Below, one piece after another: positions 6,596 to 14,070 of a stretch of 14,070 nucleotides of DNA (positions within the stretch are counted from its first letter, which is position 1; every line of letters begins with the position of its first letter). Position numbers and translations under genes: made by a program. The stretch is from DATLFQ01 sp035540915 (GTDB lineage Bacteria > Actinomycetota > Acidimicrobiia > Acidimicrobiales > GCA-2861595), in the NCBI GenBank assembly GCA_035540915.1, contig DATLFQ010000185.1:1-14070 (forward strand), read 5' to 3'. Under the pieces are notes generated by a model, which did not search any database, was not told the origin of the DNA, and saw only the letters and a program-made list of their open reading frames with translations.

Positions 6596-7341
6596 TCCGC
6601 ATCGCCGCGGTGGGCGACATCCATGCCGGCGAGGACTCGCCGGCCACCCTGGGCCAGCAGTTCGACCACCTGGCCGAGCGGGCCGACCTGCTGCTGCTGG
6701 CCGGCGACCTCACCAAGCGGGGCCGGCCGGAGGAGGCCAGGGTCGTCGCCGACGCGGTGGCGCGGACCGGCGTCCCGGTGGCGGCGGTGCTCGGCAACCA
6801 CGACTACGAGTGCAGCCGGCACACCGAGGTGGTCTCGGTCCTGGAAGGGGCGGGCGTGCGGGTGCTGGAGGGCTCGACCGCCACCTACGAGATCGGCGGC
6901 ACGGTGGTGGGCGTCGCCGGCACGAAGGGCTTCGGCGGCGGCTTCGCCGGGGCCTGCGCCACCCCCTTCGGCGAGCCGGAGACCAAGGCATTCATCGGCC
7001 ACACCGCGGCCCTGGCCGACGGGCTGGAAGCCGCGCTGCGGTCGGTCGCCGAGGCCGACGTGCGGATCGCCCTGCTCCACTACTCCCCGGTGCCGGCGAC
7101 CCTGGTGGGCGAGCGCCTGGAGATCTACCCCTTCCTCGGCAGCTACCTGCTGGCCGAGGCGGTCGACCGGGCCGGCGCCGACCTGGTCCTGCACGGCCAC
7201 GCCCACGCCGGCACCGAGCGGGGCGAGACCCCCGGCGGTGTCCCGGTCCGCAACGTGGCGCAGCCGTTGTTGCGGCGGGCCTACGCCCTGCTCTGCCTGG
7301 ACGCCGGGCGGCGCGAGGCGGGCTGCGAGGCGAACGCCTGA
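6592..7341 (+). CDS. Calcineurin-like metallophosphoesterase
   Basis: A 249-residue binuclear metal phosphoesterase with the complete motif set: GDIHAG (Asp9, His11), LAGDLTKRG (Asp39), LGNHDY (Asn69, His70), LLHYSP (His163) and HGHAHAG (His201, His203). A Gly-rich block, GTKGFGGGFAG (110-120), lies in the middle, and the fold ends with VPVRNVAQPLLRRAY. No signal peptide is seen, so a cytoplasmic enzyme is expected. Substrates of this superfamily range from nucleotides and cyclic nucleotides to phosphoproteins and cannot be assigned. GTG at 6592 overlaps the BON gene stop (GTGA). With a nucleotidyltransferase two genes upstream, an opposing make/remove pair acting on one nucleotide modification is possible but unproven. 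A strong hairpin follows five bases after the stop. Confidence 0.9.
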   Translation: MIRIAAVGDIHAGEDSPATLGQQFDHLAERADLLLLAGDLTKRGRPEEARVVADAVARTGVPVAAVLGNHDYECSRHTEVVSVLEGAGVRVLEGSTATYEIGGTVVGVAGTKGFGGGFAGACATPFGEPETKAFIGHTAALADGLEAALRSVAEADVRIALLHYSPVPATLVGERLEIYPFLGSYLLAEAVDRAGADLVLHGHAHAGTERGETPGGVPVRNVAQPLLRRAYALLCLDAGRREAGCEANA

Positions 7342-7345
7342 TGGG

Positions 7346-7380
7346 CCCCCCGTCGCGTCCGCCGTTGGCGCGACGGGGGG
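7346..7380 (+). terminator. GC hairpin ending the nucleotidyltransferase-BON-phosphoesterase operon
   Basis: Twelve-base perfect arms CCCCCCGTCGCG (7346-7357) and CGCGACGGGGGG (7369-7380) enclose an 11-base loop, starting five bases after the phosphoesterase stop. There is no T-run after it, as is common in actinobacteria. The remaining 7381-7463 contains no gene. A TAGGGT (7448-7453) eleven bases before the tRNA resembles a -10 box, but no -35 is evident. Confidence 0.6.
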
Positions 7381-7463
7381 CGCCGCCCGACCTACCCCGC
7401 GGCTCGCACCCCCACACCGGCCACCCACGTCGGGGCGAGGCAGTTGGTAGGGTCGCCGGCGCC

Positions 7464-7537
7464 GGGCGTTTAGCTCAGTTGGTTAGAGCGCATGCATGAC
7501 GCGCATGAGGCCGGGGGTTCGAATCCCTCAACGCCCA
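7464..7537 (+). tRNA. tRNA-Val (anticodon GAC)
   Basis: A 74-base cloverleaf folds fully. The acceptor GGGCGTT (7464-7470) pairs with AACGCCC (7530-7536), discriminator A at 7537. The D-stem is GCTC/GAGC with loop AGTTGGTTA. The anticodon stem is CATGC (7491-7495)/GCATG (7503-7507). The T-arm is GGGGG-TTCGAAT-CCCTC with one G.T pair. The anticodon loop ATGACGC (7496-7502) puts U at 33 and GAC at 34-36, reading valine GUC/GUU. CCA is not encoded. The loop is atypical: A32, G37 and C38 replace the usual pyrimidine-32 and A37. The hrpA stop of the opposite strand lies 16 bases downstream. Confidence 0.92.
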
Positions 7538-7553
7538 CTCGACCTGCCCCCCT

Positions 7554-10500
7554 TCACCGGGCGCACGCCTCCAGCGCCCGGCGGATGCGGGGCTCGCTGA
7601 CGGGGCCGGCCGTGCCCAGGCGCTGGGCGAAGGTGCTGACCCGCAGCTCCTCCAGCATCCAGCGGACCTGCAGCAGCTCGAAGCTGCGCTCCTCCACGGG
7701 GACGGCGGCCAGCCGGCGGGCGTAGTCCTCCTCCAGGCCCTGGACGGCCCTTAGGCGGTCCTGGTCCCGGGCGACGTTGCCGGGCAGCCCGTCGAGCCGG
7801 TGCTCGACGGCGGCCAGGTAGCGCCGGATGTCGGCCAGCCGGGCGGTCCCGACGGTGGCCACGAAGCCCGGAGTCACCAGCCGGCCGACCTGGCCGCGGA
7901 CGTCCTCCACGGTGGGGCCGAACACCGGCGCCACCAGCGCTGCGAGCCGGCTCTCGACCCGCCGCTTGGCCGAGAGCACCTCGGCCACCGCGACCATCGT
8001 CGCCCGGGCCGCACCCTCCAGCTCGGCCCGCACCGCGGCGAGCAGCGCCGCGAAGCCGGCCTCGTCCCACGGCGGCCCGCCGTGGCCCACCACCAACTCG
8101 TCGAGGGCGCACTCGACGCAGTCCTCCAGCAGTGCCTCCACCGACGGGTAGGGGCTGCTCCCCAGGGCGGCGCCGGCCGCCCGGCCCAGCCGCCGGAGCA
8201 ATGCGGGGACCGGCGAGGCCACGTTCAGCAGCAGGAGCCGCCTGGTGCCGGCCCACATCGAGCGCGCCTGGTCGGCGGGCGAGGCCAGCGCCACGACGGC
8301 CACCGAGTCGCCCTCGTCGACCAGGGCCGGGTAGCCCCGGACCGTCCCCGCCGGCCGGCGCACCGCGACCGTTCGGGGCAGGGTGCCGAAGGTCCACGCC
8401 CGCAGGCCGGTCGCGCCCGGCGGCCCGCCTGCGGCGGCCACCGCCCGGCGGACCTCGGGCTGCAGCCGGGTTCGCAGGTCGGCGAGGTCCCGGCTGGTGG
8501 CGAGCGGCTCGCCGGCGTCGTCCTCGACCGAGAACGCCATCCGCAGGTGGTCGGGCAGCACATCGAGGCGCAGCGTCCCCTCCGGTGCCGGGCTGCCGGT
8601 GGACCTGGCCACCTCGCGGGCCAGCACCATTGGGAGCGGCCCGTCACCAGGGCCGGCGCGCTGCACGAACCGGGCCGCGAAGTCGGGGAGGGGAACCAGC
8701 TCGCGTCGCAGCGCCTTGGGCAGGGTCCGCAGCAGCGCAGCCACCACGTCGTCCCGCATCCCCCGGACGTGCCAGCCGAAGCGGTCCTCGTCGAGCTGGT
8801 TGAGCAGCGCCAGGGGGACGTGAACCGTGACCCCGTCGCCTGGCTCGCCGGGCCGGTACCGGTACGACAGGGCCAGGCGGAGGTCGCCGTCGCGCCACTC
8901 GTCGGGGTAGCCGTCCGGCCGGACCGGACCGGCTGCCGGGTCCACCAGCACGTCGAGGGACCAGTCGAGCAGGTCCGGCCGATCGGGCAGCTGCCGCTTC
9001 CACCATGCGTCGAAGTGGCGGGCCGATACGACGTCGGCACCGACCCGCTGATCGAAGAACTCGACCAGGGCCGCCTCGTCGACCAGGAGAGGGCGCCGGG
9101 CCCGCTTTTCGAGCTCCCGCACCCGGGCGACCAGCGCCCGGTTGTGGGCCGCGAACCGGTGGGACGACTCCCAGTCGCCCTCCACGAGCGCGTGCGCAGG
9201 AACAGCTCGCGCGCCGCCACCGGGTCGACGCGGCTGTAGGCCACGGTGCGCCCCGAGACCAGGGGCAGGCCGTAGAGGGTCACCCGCTCGTCGGCGACCG
9301 CCGCACCGCGGCGCGCGTCCCAGCGGGGCTCGCCGAAGGTGCGGACGACCAGGTGGGCGCCGGCCCGCTCCACCCACTGCGGCTGGATCTGGGCGGCCAC
9401 CCGGGCCCGGAGGCGGTCGGTCTCGACCAGCTCGGCGGCCATCACCCAGGGGGGCGGTCGGCCGGCCAGCGCGCTGGCGGGGGCGAGGGTGAAGCGGGCC
9501 TGGCGGGCGCCCAGGTACTCCCGGCGGTCGCCGTCGCGCAGGCCCACGTGCGAGAGCAGCCCGGCCAGGAGGGCCCGGTGGACGGCGTCGGGCGAGCCCG
9601 GCTCCCGGTTGACCCGCAGGCCGAGGCCGGCCACGGTGTGCCGCAGCTGGCTGTAGATGTCCTGCCACTCCCGTGCCCGCTGGTGGTGCACGAACTCGGC
9701 CCGGCACCGCTTGCGGAACTGGTTGGAGGACAGCTCCTTCTGCAGGGCCCGCAGGTGGTCCCACAGGTTGCGGTAGGCCAGGAAGTCCGACGCCGGCTCG
9801 GCGAAGCGCCGGTGCAGCTCGTCGGCCGCCTGTCGGGCCTCCGCCGGGCGCTCCCGGGGGTCCTGGATCGACAGTCCGGCGGCGATGACCATGACCTCGC
9901 GGAGGCACCCCAGCCCGTCCGCTTCCAGCACCATGCGGCCCAGCCGCGGGTCGAGGGGCAGGGCGGCCAGCCGCCGGCCGAGCGGCGTCAGCCGGGGGGC
10001 CGGCGTCGCCTGCTCCAGCGCGCCCAGCTCGACCAGCAGGGCGACGCCGTCGGCCACCGCCCGCCGGTCGGGCGGGTCGACGAAGGGGAAGTCGGCCACG
10101 TCGCCGAGTCGGTTGGCCGCCATCTGCAGGACGACGGAGGCCAGGTTGGTTCGCACGATCTCGGGCTCGGGGAAGGCGGGCCTGCCCCGCAGGTCCTCCT
10201 CGGAGTAGAGCCGGATGCAGATGCCCGGCCCCAGCCGACCGCAGCGGCCGGCCCGCTGGTCGGCCGACGCCTGCGAGATCGGTTCGATGGGCAGCCGCTG
10301 GACCTTGGTGCGCCGGTTGTAGCGCGAGATGCGGGCGGTGCCGGCGTCCACCACGAAGCGGATGCCCGGGACGGTGAGCGACGTCTCCGCCACGTTGGTG
10401 GCCAGCACGACGCGCCGGCCGGCGTGGGCCTGGAAGACACGGTGCTGCTCGGCGGCCGACAGCCGGGCGTAGAGGGGGAGCAGCTCGGTGGCCGGCAGGT

Positions 10501-11257
10501 TCAGCGCGGCCAGGGCGTCGGCCGCGTCGCGGATCTCGCGCTCACCGCTCAGGAACACCAGCACGTCGCCCGGGCCCTCGGCGGCCAGCTCGCGCACGGC
10601 GTCGCACACCGCCGCCGTCTGGTCGCGGCCGAGGTCGCCGGCGTCGTCGACCACCGGGCGGTAGCGCACCCCGACCGGGTACGCCCGGCCCGAGACCTCG
10701 ACCACCGGGGCGCCGCCGAAGTGGGCCGAGAACCGCTCCGTGTCGATGGTGGCCGAGGTGACGACCACCTTCAGCTCGGGCCGCTGGGGCAGGAGTTGGG
10801 TCAGGTACCCGAGCAGGAAGTCGACGTTGAGGCTGCGCTCGTGGGCCTCGTCGACGATGACGGTGTCGTAGCGGCGCAGGTGGCGGTCGCGGGCGATCTC
10901 GGCCAGCAGGATGCCGTCGGTCATCACCTTGACCCGGGTGGCCGGCCCGACCCGGTCGGTGAAGCGGACGGCATAGCCGACCGTTCCGCCCACCTCGCCG
11001 CCCAGCTCCTCGGCCACCCGCTCCGCGACCGCCCGGGCGGCCAGGCGCCGGGGCTGGGTGTGGCCGATCATGGCCCCGTCTCCGCGGCCCAGCTCCAGGC
11101 AGATCTTGGGGAGCTGGGTGCTCTTGCCCGACCCCGTCTCGCCGGCCACCACCACCACCTGGTGGTCCCGGATGGCGGCCAGGATCTCGTCCTTGCGCTG
11201 GGTGACCGGCAGCTCGGGCGGGTAGCGGATCTCCCCGGCGGCGTCGGGCACCGGCAA
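7554..11257 (-). CDS. hrpA: ATP-dependent RNA helicase HrpA (DEAH box), single-base frameshift near 9194
   Basis: If the frame break is repaired, this is one 1234-residue HrpA, normal family length. Residues 1-688 (11257 to 9194) carry RecA1 with Walker A GETGSGKST (39-47), DEAH (136-139) and SAT (168-170). RecA2 follows with TNVAETSLTVPGI and QRAGRCGRLGPG, then the HA2/OB region with FLAYRNLWDHL and SNQFRKRCRAEF. The remaining 546 residues, in another frame (9194 to 7554), begin HALVEGDWESSHRF, contain the HrpA-specific DUF3418 region, and end in RWMLEELRVSTFAQ. HrpA remodels RNA and rescues collided ribosomes in E. coli. The TTG at 11257 lies one codon after an in-frame TAG, so the start is TTG 11257 or GTG 11251. 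Read literally, the first frame stays open to 8225 and would add about 322 unrelated residues. Real mutation or sequencing error cannot be told apart here. Confidence 0.92.
9189..9200 (-). other. hrpA frameshift point
   Basis: On the minus strand the codons run TTC CTG CGC then ACG CGC TCG, giving FLR-TRSW. Re-reading the C at 9194 gives CAC GCG CTC GTG GAG, or HALVEGDW, which is the continuation expected for the HrpA family after ARELFLR. One missing C in CGC(C)AC explains the break exactly. There is no homopolymer and no canonical X-XXY-YYZ slippery heptamer here. Confidence 0.85.
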
Positions 11258-11306
11258 ACGCTAGGCGGTGGAGCCTCCCCGGCCCCGCCTGCCAGGCTGG
11301 CGCCCC

Positions 11307-12110
11307 ATGGCACTCCTCGACCACCTGCGGGACCGCCTCCGGCGACGAAGCCCTGCCCTCCCGCCGCACGAGCGGCTGGAGACCGACGTCGGTTCCCTGC
11401 TGCTTCCGGCCCACGACCAGGTCATGCGCCCGCTCATCGGGCGCGACGGCCTGTGGGAGCAGGAGGAGAGCGAGCAGCTCCGCGCCCTGCTCCGGCCCGC
11501 CATGTCGTTCGTCGACATCGGCGCCCACGTCGGCTACATGTCCCTCCTGGCAGCCGGGGCCGTGGGGCCCCGCGGCTCGGGGTTCGCCGTGGAGCCGGCG
11601 CCCGGGAACCTGCCGTTGCTGCGGGCCAACCTGGCCGCCAACGGCGTCACCAACGTGGAGGTGATCGCGGCGGCGGCGTGGTCCGAGCCGGGCCGGGTGC
11701 CGTTCAGCCTTTCGCCGGCCAACACGGGCGACAACCGGGCTTTCGCAGTGGCGGGCGCCGAGGTGCTGGAGGTGCCGGCCGTCGCCCTGGACGACGTGCT
11801 GCCCGACGACCGGGCCTTCGAGGTGGTGAAGGTCGATGCCCAGGGCACCGACCAGCGCGCCATCGCCGGCATGGAGCGCACCCTGCGGCGCAGCCGGTCG
11901 GTGCTGGTGGTCGAGTTCTGGCCGCCCGGGATCACCGAGTTCGGCGACGACCCGCTGGAGGTCCTGGCCTACTACCGGGACCTCGGCTTCGACGTGCGGG
12001 TGGTCGGTGAGGCCCAGGACGGTCCGCCGATCTCGCTGCCGTGGGTCGTCGAGCTGTGCGCGGCCCGCCCCACGGAGTTCTGCAACCTGGTGCTGCGCCC
12101 GGCCTGGTGA
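11307..12110 (+). CDS. FkbM-family SAM-dependent methyltransferase
   Basis: A 267-residue Rossmann methyltransferase. Motif I is FVDIGAHVGYMSLLAAGAVG (68-87), and motif II ends in an acidic residue at FAVEPAPGN (Glu96, expected to hold the SAM ribose). The FkbM signature appears as VVKVDAQGTDQRAIAGM (173-189), in place of the commoner KIDVEGAE. The end of the fold reads VLVVEFWP (199-206). FkbM enzymes O-methylate sugars, polyketides or lipids; no glycan, lipid or natural-product genes are nearby, so the substrate is unknown. ATG at 11307 is preferred because MALLDHLRDRL is a plausible start; GTG at 11268 is an in-frame alternative. It diverges from hrpA with a 49-base gap, which must hold both promoters. 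Its stop is 16 bases from the convergent NuoF-like stop. Confidence 0.87.
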   Translation: MALLDHLRDRLRRRSPALPPHERLETDVGSLLLPAHDQVMRPLIGRDGLWEQEESEQLRALLRPAMSFVDIGAHVGYMSLLAAGAVGPRGSGFAVEPAPGNLPLLRANLAANGVTNVEVIAAAAWSEPGRVPFSLSPANTGDNRAFAVAGAEVLEVPAVALDDVLPDDRAFEVVKVDAQGTDQRAIAGMERTLRRSRSVLVVEFWPPGITEFGDDPLEVLAYYRDLGFDVRVVGEAQDGPPISLPWVVELCAARPTEFCNLVLRPAW

Positions 12111-12126
12111 CGCCAGGAGGGACCCC

Positions 12127-13533
12127 CTACCGGTAGGTCCAGTCGGGCTGCTTGCGGTGCTGGTCGGGGTCGTAGATCGCCCGGCCGTCGACCAGGTCGA
12201 CGATCTTGGGGAAGGGCAGGGACCGCGGGCGCGGGCAGCCGTGGCCCTCGAGATGCTCGGCGAACTCGCGGGGAAACGCCCGCAGGATGCTGCTGACGAC
12301 GGTCTGCTCCTCGGTGCCCAGGTAGCAGCGGTTGGCGTCGGTGACCCGGGCAAGCCATCCGCCCATCTCCTCGACGTGGCGCTGGTCGGCCTGGCCGGAC
12401 TCCAGCAGCTCCAGCCGGTGGGTGATCTCCGCCGATCCCTCCTTGCACGGCGGGCACTGGCCGCAGGACTCGACGTGGAGGAACCGGGAGAACTGGCGGG
12501 CCACCTCGACCATGCAGGCGGTGTCGTCGTAGACGATGTAGCCGCCGGCGCCCATGCCGCTGCCGATCTCGGCGAACCCCTCGTAGGTCAGCGCCACGTC
12601 CAGGTCCTCGGCGGTCACGACCGCGTTGCTGACACCGGAGAACACCGCTTTTATCTGCCGCCCGGCGCCCACCCCGCTGCCGACGGCGTCGATCACCGCC
12701 CGCAGCGGCGTCCCCAGCTCGACCTCGCCGACGTCGGGTGCGACGACGTCGCCGGCCACCGTGCAGACCAGGGTCCCCGGCGACTGCTCGCTGCCCATGG
12801 TGCGGAACCAGTCGGCGCCCCGGGCCAGGACATGGGTGACGTTCGACAGCGTCTCGACGTTGTTGACCAGCGTCGGGTTGGACTCGAAGCGCCCGGCGCC
12901 GCCCTCTCGGGGCGAGGTGGCCTGCCACCCGGTCTGGGGCGCGGTGGCGAACAGACCGTGCTCGTGCGGGGGCAGCAGGCGGGGCATCGGCGCGTTGCCC
13001 TCGATGACCTCGAGCATGGCCTTCTCCTCGCCGAACAGGTACTCCTCGGGGCCGGCCACCACGGTGATGGTGCAATCGGCGCACACGCCCGCGCCCTGGA
13101 ATTCCTGGACGGCCCGGGTGACGGCGGCGATCTCGCGCTCGAAGCTCCGCTTGAGGCAGATGAAGGCCTCCTCGGCGCCGACCGTGGACCCGGCGATGAT
13201 CACGCCCTCGACGAGCTGGTAGGGGTTGGCCCGCAGGAGGGCCCGGTCCTTGAAGGTGCCCGGCTCGCCCTCGGCACCGTTTGCCACCAGATAGCGCCGG
13301 CTCCCGCTCTGGCCCCGGACGCCCGCCCACTTGCGCGCCGTGGGGAAGCCGGCCCCGCCCCGTCCCCGCAGCCCCGCCCGGCGCAGCTCCTCGATCGTCG
13401 CATCAGGGCCGAGCGCCTGCGCCCGCTGCAGTCCCAGCCCGCCGTAGCCGGTGGCGAGGTACTGGTCGAACGAGGTGATGGGGGACTGCGGGAGCAGGAA
13501 GGGGGGCACCGGGCGATTCTTGCCCGTCCGCAC
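12127..13533 (-). CDS. NuoF-like NADH-binding flavin/iron-sulfur protein (orphan)
   Basis: A protein of 468 residues from GTG 13533 or 460 from GTG 13509, related to the 51 kDa NuoF subunit of complex I. Using the longer form: FMN/NADH block RGRGGAGFPTARKW (56-69), NGAEGEPGTFKDR (85-97) where classical NuoF has NADEGEPGTFKDR, GPEEYLFGEEKAM (161-173), NNVETLSNV (224-232), SLBB-like middle, and a [4Fe-4S] site of Cys357, Cys360 and Cys363 in ESCGQCPPCKEG plus Cys403 in NRCYLG. It should oxidise or reduce NAD(H) through FMN and pass electrons to an iron-sulfur partner. No nuoE, nuoG or other complex I gene is adjacent, so the partner is unknown and the symbol nuoF is withheld. GTG 13533 is preferred because GGAGGA lies ten bases upstream, although a small hairpin (13522-13537) covers that codon. 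Confidence 0.88.
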   Translation of the reverse strand: MRTGKNRPVPPFLLPQSPITSFDQYLATGYGGLGLQRAQALGPDATIEELRRAGLRGRGGAGFPTARKWAGVRGQSGSRRYLVANGAEGEPGTFKDRALLRANPYQLVEGVIIAGSTVGAEEAFICLKRSFEREIAAVTRAVQEFQGAGVCADCTITVVAGPEEYLFGEEKAMLEVIEGNAPMPRLLPPHEHGLFATAPQTGWQATSPREGGAGRFESNPTLVNNVETLSNVTHVLARGADWFRTMGSEQSPGTLVCTVAGDVVAPDVGEVELGTPLRAVIDAVGSGVGAGRQIKAVFSGVSNAVVTAEDLDVALTYEGFAEIGSGMGAGGYIVYDDTACMVEVARQFSRFLHVESCGQCPPCKEGSAEITHRLELLESGQADQRHVEEMGGWLARVTDANRCYLGTEEQTVVSSILRAFPREFAEHLEGHGCPRPRSLPFPKIVDLVDGRAIYDPDQHRKQPDWTYR

Positions 13534-13543
13534 GGGCGGTTCG

Positions 13544-13549
13544 TCCTCC
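13544..13549 (-). promoter_or_regulatory. Shine-Dalgarno candidate of the NuoF-like gene
   Basis: GGAGGA on the minus strand, ten bases before GTG 13533. It decides for the longer start over GTG 13509, but the spacing is a little long. A hairpin with arms GCCCGT/ACGGGC (13522-13537) overlaps the start codon and could lower initiation. Confidence 0.5.
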
Positions 13550-13572
13550 GCACGCAGCGGGTAGGCCCGGCC

Positions 13573-13580
13573 GAGGAGGT
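13573..13580 (+). promoter_or_regulatory. Shine-Dalgarno of the ChaB-family gene
   Basis: GAGGAGGT six bases before the ATG at 13587; it fixes that start. The 53-base divergent gap (13534-13586) must hold the promoters for this gene and the NuoF-like gene; no clear boxes are seen. Confidence 0.8.
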
Positions 13581-13586
13581 GGTGGC

Positions 13587-13970
13587 ATGCCAGCCAGCAA
13601 GGAGATGCCCGGAACGCTCGAGCGCAGCCCGGCCAAGGCGCAGCGCACCTGGAGCAAGGCCCACGACAGCGCGGTGGAGAGCTATGGCGAGGGGGAGCGG
13701 GCCCACCGCACCGCCTTCTCGGCGTTGAAGCACAGCTTCGAGAAGGTGGGCGACCACTGGGAGCCCAAGGACTCCAAGGGCCCCTCCGACGATCAGGCCG
13801 CCCGCAGCGGTGCCGACGCCCGTCGCCGCAAGGGTGCGAGCGCCGGTGGCGTGGACGTCCGGGGCCACTCACGCGACGAGCTGTACGAGCGGGCCCGGTC
13901 GCTGGGCGTGAAGGGCCGCTCCAAGATGACCAAGCAGGAACTCGGGAAGGCCATCGCCGCCAAGCAGTAG
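13587..13970 (+). CDS. ChaB-family protein with C-terminal Rho-N/SAP-like domain
   Basis: A 127-residue, highly charged protein. Residues about 10-60 match the ChaB fold: SPAKAQRTWSKAHDSAVESY, then GERAHRTAFSALKHSFEKVG and HWEPK. A low-complexity linker (about 61-90, rich in Ser, Asp, Gly and Arg) leads to a C-terminal helix-extended-helix like the Rho termination factor N-terminal or SAP domain: HSRDELYERARSLGVKGRS then KMTKQELGKAIAAKQ (about 93-127). That domain usually binds nucleic acid. ChaB was named as a cation-transport regulator in E. coli, but the evidence for this is thin; the DNA/RNA-binding tail suggests a nucleoid or nucleic-acid role here. A strong GAGGAGGT precedes the ATG. 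No signal peptide or membrane segment is seen. Confidence 0.85.
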   Translation: MPASKEMPGTLERSPAKAQRTWSKAHDSAVESYGEGERAHRTAFSALKHSFEKVGDHWEPKDSKGPSDDQAARSGADARRRKGASAGGVDVRGHSRDELYERARSLGVKGRSKMTKQELGKAIAAKQ

Positions 13971-13998
13971 ATGGGGCGCCGCGGGCGCGCCGGAGGGC

Positions 13999-14070
13999 TC
14001 AGTGCGCGGCGAAGCCGGTGACCAGGTCGGCCAGCCGGTCGGGCGCCGCCCAGTTCACCGTGTGGGCGGC
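13999..14070 (-). CDS. C-terminal end of a probable alpha/beta hydrolase (5' part outside window)
   Basis: Only 23 residues before a TGA (14001-13999) are visible: AAHTVNWAAPDRLADLVTGF then AAH. The order His, then V-N-W, then P-x-x-L-x-x-L-V-x-x-F is what follows the catalytic histidine in many alpha/beta hydrolases (commonly GHxxNWxxPxxF). Too little is seen to name a substrate. It is convergent with the ChaB-family gene, with 28 bases between the stops. Confidence 0.45.
   Translation of the reverse strand, partial: AAHTVNWAAPDRLADLVTGFAAH

Noticed and set aside
7490..7507. tRNA-Met reading, because CAT triplets occur in the anticodon arm
   Set aside because: Those CATs lie in the paired stem. 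Standard spacing from the D-arm and perfect stem pairing put GAC at positions 34-36.
9189..9200. Programmed -1 ribosomal frameshift in hrpA
   Set aside because: A -1 shift would restore the family sequence, but there is no slippery heptamer and no known recoding in HrpA. Mutation or sequencing error is simpler.
9005..12010. Plus-strand open frame of about 1000 codons opposite hrpA
   Set aside because: Antisense shadow of hrpA, running on into a wrong frame of the methyltransferase gene; composition is repetitive and no domain is visible.
11836..13728. Plus-strand open frame of about 630 codons across the NuoF-like gene
   Set aside because: Crosses two well-supported genes in the wrong frame and has no family signature.
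13984..13991. GGCGCGCC palindrome after the ChaB-family gene as a terminator
   Set aside because: Eight-base GC palindromes are expected by chance here, and no longer stem or loop could be built around it.
1..14070. CRISPR arrays, insertion sequences, prophage or integron features
   Set aside because: No regularly spaced repeats, transposase or integrase motifs or attachment-site duplications were seen; the tRNA has no integrase next to it.

Overview
The window is very GC-rich chromosomal DNA with strong G/C third positions, frequent GTG/TTG starts and 4-base GTGA/ATGA gene overlaps. An F420-type luciferase-like oxidoreductase, a TreY/TreZ trehalose pathway, a bacterial topoisomerase IB and a long HrpA point to an actinobacterium, possibly of the Acidimicrobiia or a related environmental lineage. 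The phylum is a confident inference; the class is a guess. There is no rRNA, CRISPR array, transposase, integrase or phage gene, and the content looks like ordinary core and semi-core chromosome.

Layout. Positions 1-3313 (+) hold a translationally coupled run: the 3' end of treY, complete treZ, and a thioredoxin-reductase-like flavoprotein with an odd acidic C-terminal tail. TreY and TreZ together convert maltodextrin/glycogen ends to trehalose. A long hairpin (3402-3437) separates this run from the convergent minus-strand pair at 3458-5505, an F420-dependent oxidoreductase of the G6PDH-like family followed by DNA topoisomerase IB. From 5625 to 7341 (+) three genes overlap by 4 bases each: a DUF2204-like nucleotidyltransferase, a small BON-domain protein and a metallophosphoesterase. 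They end in a strong GC hairpin. A tRNA-Val(GAC) follows at 7464-7537.

Positions 7554-11257 (-) encode the DEAH-box RNA helicase HrpA. The reading frame is broken once: one base appears to be missing near 9194, and the C-terminal third continues in another frame. Diverging from hrpA is a stand-alone FkbM-family methyltransferase (11307-12110, +). Convergent to it is an orphan NuoF-like flavoprotein (12127-13533, -). Diverging from that is a small ChaB plus Rho-N/SAP-like protein (13587-13970, +). The last bases carry the C-terminal end of a probable alpha/beta hydrolase on the minus strand.

No single obviously new system stands out. The points most worth a second look are the hrpA frameshift, the coupled nucleotidyltransferase-BON-phosphoesterase operon, the thioredoxin-reductase-like protein that lacks the usual NADPH motifs and carries an acidic tail, the orphan NuoF, and the unusual anticodon loop of the tRNA-Val.
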